Part shown: piece by piece, positions 6,450 to 9,923 of the stretch
Position numbering within the stretch: the stretch's first letter is position 1
Layout: every line of letters starts with the position of its first letter
From: CAVLCC01 sp963624975
GTDB taxonomy: Bacteria; Actinomycetota; Coriobacteriia; Coriobacteriales; CADBOM01
Assembly (NCBI GenBank): GCA_963624975.1
Contig: CAVFRF010000018.1
Coordinates: 1-9,923 of the forward strand
Reading direction: 5' to 3'
Length of the DNA: 9,923 nt
Notes under the pieces: generated by a model
What the model was told of the DNA's origin: nothing
Seen by the model: the letters and a program-made list of their open reading frames with translations, nothing else
Database searches by the model: none
Translations under genes and position numbers: made by a program

Positions 6450-7667
6450 CTATGCTCCTTGCTGGTTCTCGACGATGCCCGCGATGGCGTTTGCAAACCC
6501 GCGCAGCTCTTCCGGTTTGGTGAACCTTCCCATGGTGACCCTCGCGAATCCCAGGCCGTCGCCAGTGTGGATTCCAATCGAGGCCAGCACGTGGTTCTCG
6601 GCGGCCGCAGACGACGTGCATGCCGATCCTCCCGACACGGCGTAGCCCTGCGAGTCGAGGCTCCTCACCAGCTCCTGTGAGCCGATGCCCTGCACCAGCA
6701 GCGGCACCAGCTGCGGCAGGTGCCTGCGAGTGTCGCCTGCAAGGATGCTCACGGCGGGGCGTATCGCGCCATGCGCGCGGCTGGCCAGCACGCAGATCGC
6801 GTCGTCCCGCATCTCGGCCATGCGCGCAGGCGCCCCTTCGGCGATATCGCTCATGGCAAGCTCCACGGCCTTGGCGAACCCCACGGCTCCGGCCACGTTG
6901 GAGGTTCCGCTGCGCAGCCCTCGCTCCTGTCCGCCTCCCCATATGAGGGGAACGAAGGGCGTGCCCTTGGAGATGTAGAGCCCGCCTATGCCGGCAGGCC
7001 CACAGATCTTGTGCGATGCGAACGAGATGCTGTCCAGCCCCGCACGGGCCACGTCGACGGGAACCTTGCCGAATGCGGCCACCGCATCGCTGTGGATTGG
7101 CACGTCGTGGTCGTGCGCGACCTCGGCAAGCTCGGCGATCGGCTGCACCGTGCCTATCTCGTTGTTGGCCAGCATCATCGACACCAGCAGCGTGTCGGGC
7201 CGGATGGCGGCGTCGAGGTCGTCGGGCGACACGAAGCCGTCGCGACGGGGCTCGAGGAAGGTGACCTCGTGGCCAAGCCTTCGCAGCTGGTCCACGGGTT
7301 CGAGCACGGCCTTGTGCTCGAACGACGAGCAGATCACGTGCCCAGGCCCTAGGGTTTTCTTCATCTTGGCAAACCGCGCGCGGGCGATGCCGAATATGGC
7401 TGCGTTGTTGGATTCGGTGGCGCCGGATGTGAGCACCACGTCGTGGGGGTCGCGGCATCCTATGCCGGCGGCGATGGCGGTCCTGGCCTCGAGAAGCGCG
7501 GCCGCCGCACGCTTGCCCTCGGAATAGAGCGAGCTGGCGTTGCCGAACGACCCGCCCATCCAGGGCATCATCGCATCCAGCACGCGCGGGTCCATGGGGG
7601 CCGTGGCTCCGTAGTCCAGGTACGTCCTGGCAGGCGCGCCCTCCGATGTCTGCGCGCTAGCGGGCAT
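6450..7667 (-). CDS. nifS: Cysteine desulfurase, NifS/IscS (group I) type
   Basis: PLP enzyme of aminotransferase class V that takes sulfur from L-cysteine as a persulfide for Fe-S clusters and thiolated tRNA. The symbol is family-level only. Features of the 405-residue protein: TYLDYGATAP (15-24), TSGATESNN (80-88), FEHKAVLEP with the PLP-stacking H118, MLANNEIG (165-172), HSDAVAAFGK with D194 for the pyridine nitrogen, SFASHKICGPAGIGGLY with Schiff-base K220, GGGQERGLRSGT (244-255), and the catalytic loop SGGSACTSS with C350. The long loop after C350 fits group I. The Gln normally three residues after the Asp (IscS Q183) is Ala (A197). ATG 7667 has AGGAG 8 nt upstream and overlaps the end of rpe by 11 nt. 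No scaffold gene (iscU, sufU) or thiolation gene (mnmA) is adjacent, so its sulfur acceptor cannot be told from this window. Confidence 0.92.
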   Translation of the reverse strand: MPASAQTSEGAPARTYLDYGATAPMDPRVLDAMMPWMGGSFGNASSLYSEGKRAAAALLEARTAIAAGIGCRDPHDVVLTSGATESNNAAIFGIARARFAKMKKTLGPGHVICSSFEHKAVLEPVDQLRRLGHEVTFLEPRRDGFVSPDDLDAAIRPDTLLVSMMLANNEIGTVQPIAELAEVAHDHDVPIHSDAVAAFGKVPVDVARAGLDSISFASHKICGPAGIGGLYISKGTPFVPLIWGGGQERGLRSGTSNVAGAVGFAKAVELAMSDIAEGAPARMAEMRDDAICVLASRAHGAIRPAVSILAGDTRRHLPQLVPLLVQGIGSQELVRSLDSQGYAVSGGSACTSSAAAENHVLASIGIHTGDGLGFARVTMGRFTKPEELRGFANAIAGIVENQQGA

Positions 7668-8328
7668 TCGCTGCGCTCCTGATCTGCTCCATGGCCTCTG
7701 CCGGGTCGGGCTTGCCGAACACCGCGCTTCCGGCCACCAGCAGGTTGGCGCCCGCAGCAGCGGCCAGAGGCGCGGTCTCGATGTTGATGCCGCCGTCGAC
7801 CTCTATCGCGATGCCAAGCCCCAGCTCCGCCGCGCGGTCGCGTATTGCCTCTAGCTTGGGCAGGCACTCGTGGATGAACGACTGACCGCCGAATCCGGGG
7901 TGCACCGTCATCACCATCGCGGTGTCCACGCAGTCCAGCAGCTCCAGCACGTCGTCGACCGGGGTCTCGGGGTTCACCGCGATGCCGCACTTGCATCCCG
8001 CATCGCGGATCGCGGCCAAGGTTGCGCGGCACTCGTCCAAGCTGCCGAACGCCTCGATGTGCACCGTCACCACGTCGGCTCCGGCATCCACGTACCACAT
8101 CGCGGTATCTGCCGGATTCGAGATCATGAGGTGCACGTCCAGCGGAGCGTCGGTGATCTTCTTCATGGCGCTCACGAAGGGAACGCCCAGCGTGAGGTTG
8201 GGCACGAAGTGGCCGTCCATCACGTCGAAGTGGATGCAGTCGGCTCCGCCGCGCGAGACCTTCTGCACCGCATCGCCCAGGTTCATGAAGTCGGCCGACA
8301 AGATCGAGGGGGCCATTCCAACCGTCAT
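7657..8328 (-). CDS. rpe: Ribulose-phosphate 3-epimerase
   Basis: Interconverts D-ribulose 5-phosphate and D-xylulose 5-phosphate in the pentose phosphate pathway, in the cytoplasm. The 223-residue TIM barrel is full length. Its signatures are APSILSADF (6-14, S8), HFDVMDGHFVPN (33-44) with metal ligand H33 and metal/acid-base D35, DVHLMI (H66), the phosphate-loop region VHPGFGGQSF (142-151), EVDGGI (D178) and AGSAVFG (199-205). ATG 8328 has a near-consensus GGAGG 7 nt upstream and overlaps the plsY stop as ATGA. The end overlaps the cysteine desulfurase start by 11 nt. Every expected catalytic residue is present and nothing is unusual. Confidence 0.97.
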   Translation of the reverse strand: MTVGMAPSILSADFMNLGDAVQKVSRGGADCIHFDVMDGHFVPNLTLGVPFVSAMKKITDAPLDVHLMISNPADTAMWYVDAGADVVTVHIEAFGSLDECRATLAAIRDAGCKCGIAVNPETPVDDVLELLDCVDTAMVMTVHPGFGGQSFIHECLPKLEAIRDRAAELGLGIAIEVDGGINIETAPLAAAAGANLLVAGSAVFGKPDPAEAMEQIRSAANAR

Positions 8329-9035
8329 CGGTTCACCTCCGAGTCGCGAATCGCGTCCTCCGCCTCGGCAAGCTCCTCTTCGCGCGCCATCTGCATGGTC
8401 TTCTTGGAACCTGCCCTGAATTTGCTTTCCTCGCCATGGGCCAGCCGCACGAGGTTACCCCTGTGCGCCCAGAACACCAGCGCCGTGAGCACCACTGCCA
8501 CCACGGTGAGCGGCCAGTGCGGCCAGTAGACCGTGGCGGTGGTCGCGAGATAGGCTACCGCACCCGCCAGCGAGCCCACCGAAACGTACTTGGTTATGAG
8601 GGAGAGCAGCAGGAACGCGGCCAGCGATGCCACCGCGCACCAGGGCGAGACCACCAGGAAGCCGCCGAACGACGTGGCGATTCCCTTGCCGCCCTTGAAG
8701 CCCAGCCATGGGCTGAACATGTGCCCGCACGATGCCGCCAGAAGCCCGAGGCCCATGCCCCAGTCGTACAAGGTGCCCACGTAGATGCCTCCCAGGTGCT
8801 CGAGCATCCCCATCATCGCAAACGTGCCCAGCACGCCCTTGAGCATGTCCATCACCATCACCAGAAGACCGGGTATCCAGCCCATCTGGCGCAGCGCGTT
8901 GGTGGTGCCGATGTTGCCCGATCCGTGTTTGCGGATGTCGATGCCGCCGTAGAGCTTGCCCACGATCACGCCGTCGGGTATCGAGCCTATGGCGAACGAC
9001 AGCACGATGCCCGCAGCTATACTCAACGCCTCCAC
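8325..9035 (-). CDS. plsY: Acyl-phosphate:glycerol-3-phosphate acyltransferase PlsY
   Basis: Integral membrane enzyme that moves an acyl chain from acyl phosphate (made by PlsX) to glycerol 3-phosphate, giving lysophosphatidate, the first step of phospholipid synthesis. The 236-residue protein shows the three family motifs: GSIPDGVIVGK with RKHGSGNIGTTNALR (36-50), GHMFSPWLGFKGGKGIATSFG (104-124), and HRGNLVRLAHGEESK (191-205). Hydrophobic membrane segments lie at about 4-20, 53-75, 93-110, 125-147 and 155-188. A charged tail (about 206-236, with REEELAEAEDAIRD) extends beyond the usual end. The start is GTG at 9035, with AAGGGG about 12 nt upstream; no in-frame ATG lies before the first membrane segment. 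It begins 9 nt after der ends and overlaps rpe by 4 nt. PlsX is not in the window. Confidence 0.96.
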   Translation of the reverse strand: MEALSIAAGIVLSFAIGSIPDGVIVGKLYGGIDIRKHGSGNIGTTNALRQMGWIPGLLVMVMDMLKGVLGTFAMMGMLEHLGGIYVGTLYDWGMGLGLLAASCGHMFSPWLGFKGGKGIATSFGGFLVVSPWCAVASLAAFLLLSLITKYVSVGSLAGAVAYLATTATVYWPHWPLTVVAVVLTALVFWAHRGNLVRLAHGEESKFRAGSKKTMQMAREEELAEAEDAIRDSEVNR

Positions 9036-9044
9036 TGCGAAGCG

Positions 9045-9923
9045 TCACCCCTTCCGCCTGAACACGAACCTGATGGGCGTGCCGGTAAAGTCGAACTTCT
9101 CCCTCATGCGGTTCTCGAGGAACCTCTCGAAGTTGTCGTCCACGATCTCGGGATGGTTGCAGAAGAACGCGAACGTGGGCGGGCAGTCGCCCGTTTGGGT
9201 AACGTAGTTGATCTTGAGGCGCTTCTTGCCCTTCACGATGGTGAAGCCGAAGTCGCGAATCTCGCCCAGGAAGTTGTTGAGCTTGCTGGTGGAGATGTGC
9301 ATGGCGTGCGCCTCGGCCACGCTGTCGATCATGCCCCAGATGCGGTTCACGCTGCGCCCGGTGAGGGCCGAGATGGGCTGGATGGGCGCGTATCCCACGA
9401 ACATGAGCCTGTCGCCCAGCCGCTCGAGGATCTCCTCGCGCCTCTCCTTGTCGTCCACGATGTCCCATTTGTTGAGGCAGATGAGCAGTCCCACGCCCTT
9501 CTCGCGGGCGATGCCGGCCACCTTCTGGTCCTGGTCGGTGAGGCCCAGCGAGCCGTCGATCACGAGGATCGCCACGTCGGCGCGCTCGATCGCGCGCACA
9601 GAGCGCAGGTAGCCGTAGTACTCGATGTCTTCCACGATGCCGCTCTTCTTGCGAATGCCCGCGGTGTCCACGAGGCGGTAGCGCCTGCCCTCGTGCTCCA
9701 CCATCGCGTCGATCGCGTCGCGCGTGGTGCCCGCCACGTCGCTCACGATGGAGCGGTCGGCGCCCAGCATCCTGTTGAGCAGCGACGACTTGCCGGCGTT
9801 GGGCCTGCCGATGATGGCCACGTTCACCGCGTCGTCGTCTTCGTCGGGCGTGGCTTCGGGCAGCACCTCCACTATGCGGTCCAGCAGGTCGCCGGTGCCG
9901 TGGCCATGCAGCGACGACAGCGC
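9045..9923 (-). CDS. der: GTPase Der (EngA), C-terminal 292 residues (5' end outside window)
   Basis: Der is a tandem two-GTPase-domain protein that helps assemble the 50S ribosomal subunit. The window contains the end of the first G domain, its SSLHGHGTGDLLD motif at the very edge, then a short acidic spacer (DEDDD). The complete second G domain follows, with visible-residue numbering GRPNAGKS (39-46), GTTRD (65-69), DTAG (86-89), NKWD (151-154) and SALTG. The C-terminal KH-like domain ends with CPPTFAFF, NRMREKF, GTPIRFVF and RRKG. The frame is open to the window edge, so an in-frame GTG at 9872 is internal, not the start. The stop is 9 nt before plsY, an adjacency also seen in other bacteria. 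Assignment is firm; the N-terminal domain cannot be assessed. Confidence 0.97.
   Translation of the reverse strand, partial: ALSSLHGHGTGDLLDRIVEVLPEATPDEDDDAVNVAIIGRPNAGKSSLLNRMLGADRSIVSDVAGTTRDAIDAMVEHEGRRYRLVDTAGIRKKSGIVEDIEYYGYLRSVRAIERADVAILVIDGSLGLTDQDQKVAGIAREKGVGLLICLNKWDIVDDKERREEILERLGDRLMFVGYAPIQPISALTGRSVNRIWGMIDSVAEAHAMHISTSKLNNFLGEIRDFGFTIVKGKKRLKINYVTQTGDCPPTFAFFCNHPEIVDDNFERFLENRMREKFDFTGTPIRFVFRRKG

Noticed and set aside
6424..7458. Leftward open frame of 344 codons overlapping the cysteine desulfurase
   Set aside because: Arg/Ala/His-rich alternative frame of a gene whose PLP and Cys-loop motifs are all in the other frame.
9045..9872. A separate gene starting at the GTG at 9872
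   Set aside because: The frame continues upstream to the window edge with Der-like sequence (SSLHGHGTGDLLD), so this is the inside of der.
1..9923. Defence system, phage, mobile element, CRISPR array or RNA gene
   Set aside because: I looked for transposase or integrase motifs, direct repeats, tRNA-like sequence and clusters of unknown genes. All coding space is taken by recognisable housekeeping families with uniform composition.

Overview
The window is a dense, GC-rich bacterial chromosomal segment with ten protein-coding genes and almost no non-coding DNA. The only sizeable gap is 195 bp. No RNA gene, insertion sequence, phage gene, CRISPR array or long repeat is visible. High GC, the order Nif3-like / zinc-ribbon coiled-coil / RNase HI (the order also found at Rv2230c-Rv2229c-Rv2228c in Mycobacterium tuberculosis) and a der-plsY pair suggest a high-GC Actinomycetota. 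A Coriobacteriia member (Eggerthellaceae or a relative) is my best guess, by inference only. All genes are housekeeping types and none looks recently transferred.

Left region (1-2036): mfd (transcription-repair coupling factor) runs leftward and leaves the window, so only its first 383 codons are present. A 195-bp gap separates it from the divergent nth (endonuclease III). The gap holds a TATAAT facing mfd and an extended -10 facing nth, so two DNA-repair genes appear to share one divergent promoter region. The stop codon of nth overlaps, on the other strand, the stop codon of the next gene.

Right region (2033-9923): eight genes run leftward, nearly head to tail. In transcription order they are der (5' end outside the window), plsY, rpe, a NifS/IscS-type cysteine desulfurase, a PHP-family phosphoesterase (histidinol-phosphatase-like), a Nif3-like metal protein, a C4 zinc-ribbon coiled-coil protein, and an RNase HI-CoaBC fusion. 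Junctions are overlaps or gaps of a few bases (ATGA overlaps at plsY/rpe and nif3/zinc-ribbon, 11 nt at rpe/desulfurase), apart from one 85-bp gap before nif3. This looks like one transcription unit, possibly with an internal break at that gap. It joins ribosome assembly (Der), phospholipid synthesis (PlsY), pentose phosphate metabolism (Rpe), sulfur mobilisation and coenzyme A synthesis.

The most notable item is the last gene. An intact RNase HI domain with all four catalytic acidic residues is joined by an Ala/Asp-rich linker of about 80 residues to a complete CoaBC. In mycobacteria the RNase HI at the same place in the same conserved neighbourhood is fused to a CobC-like phosphatase. The locus therefore seems to be one where an actinobacterial RNase HI has taken different metabolic partners. 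A second oddity is an Ala at the normally conserved Gln near the PLP ring of the cysteine desulfurase.
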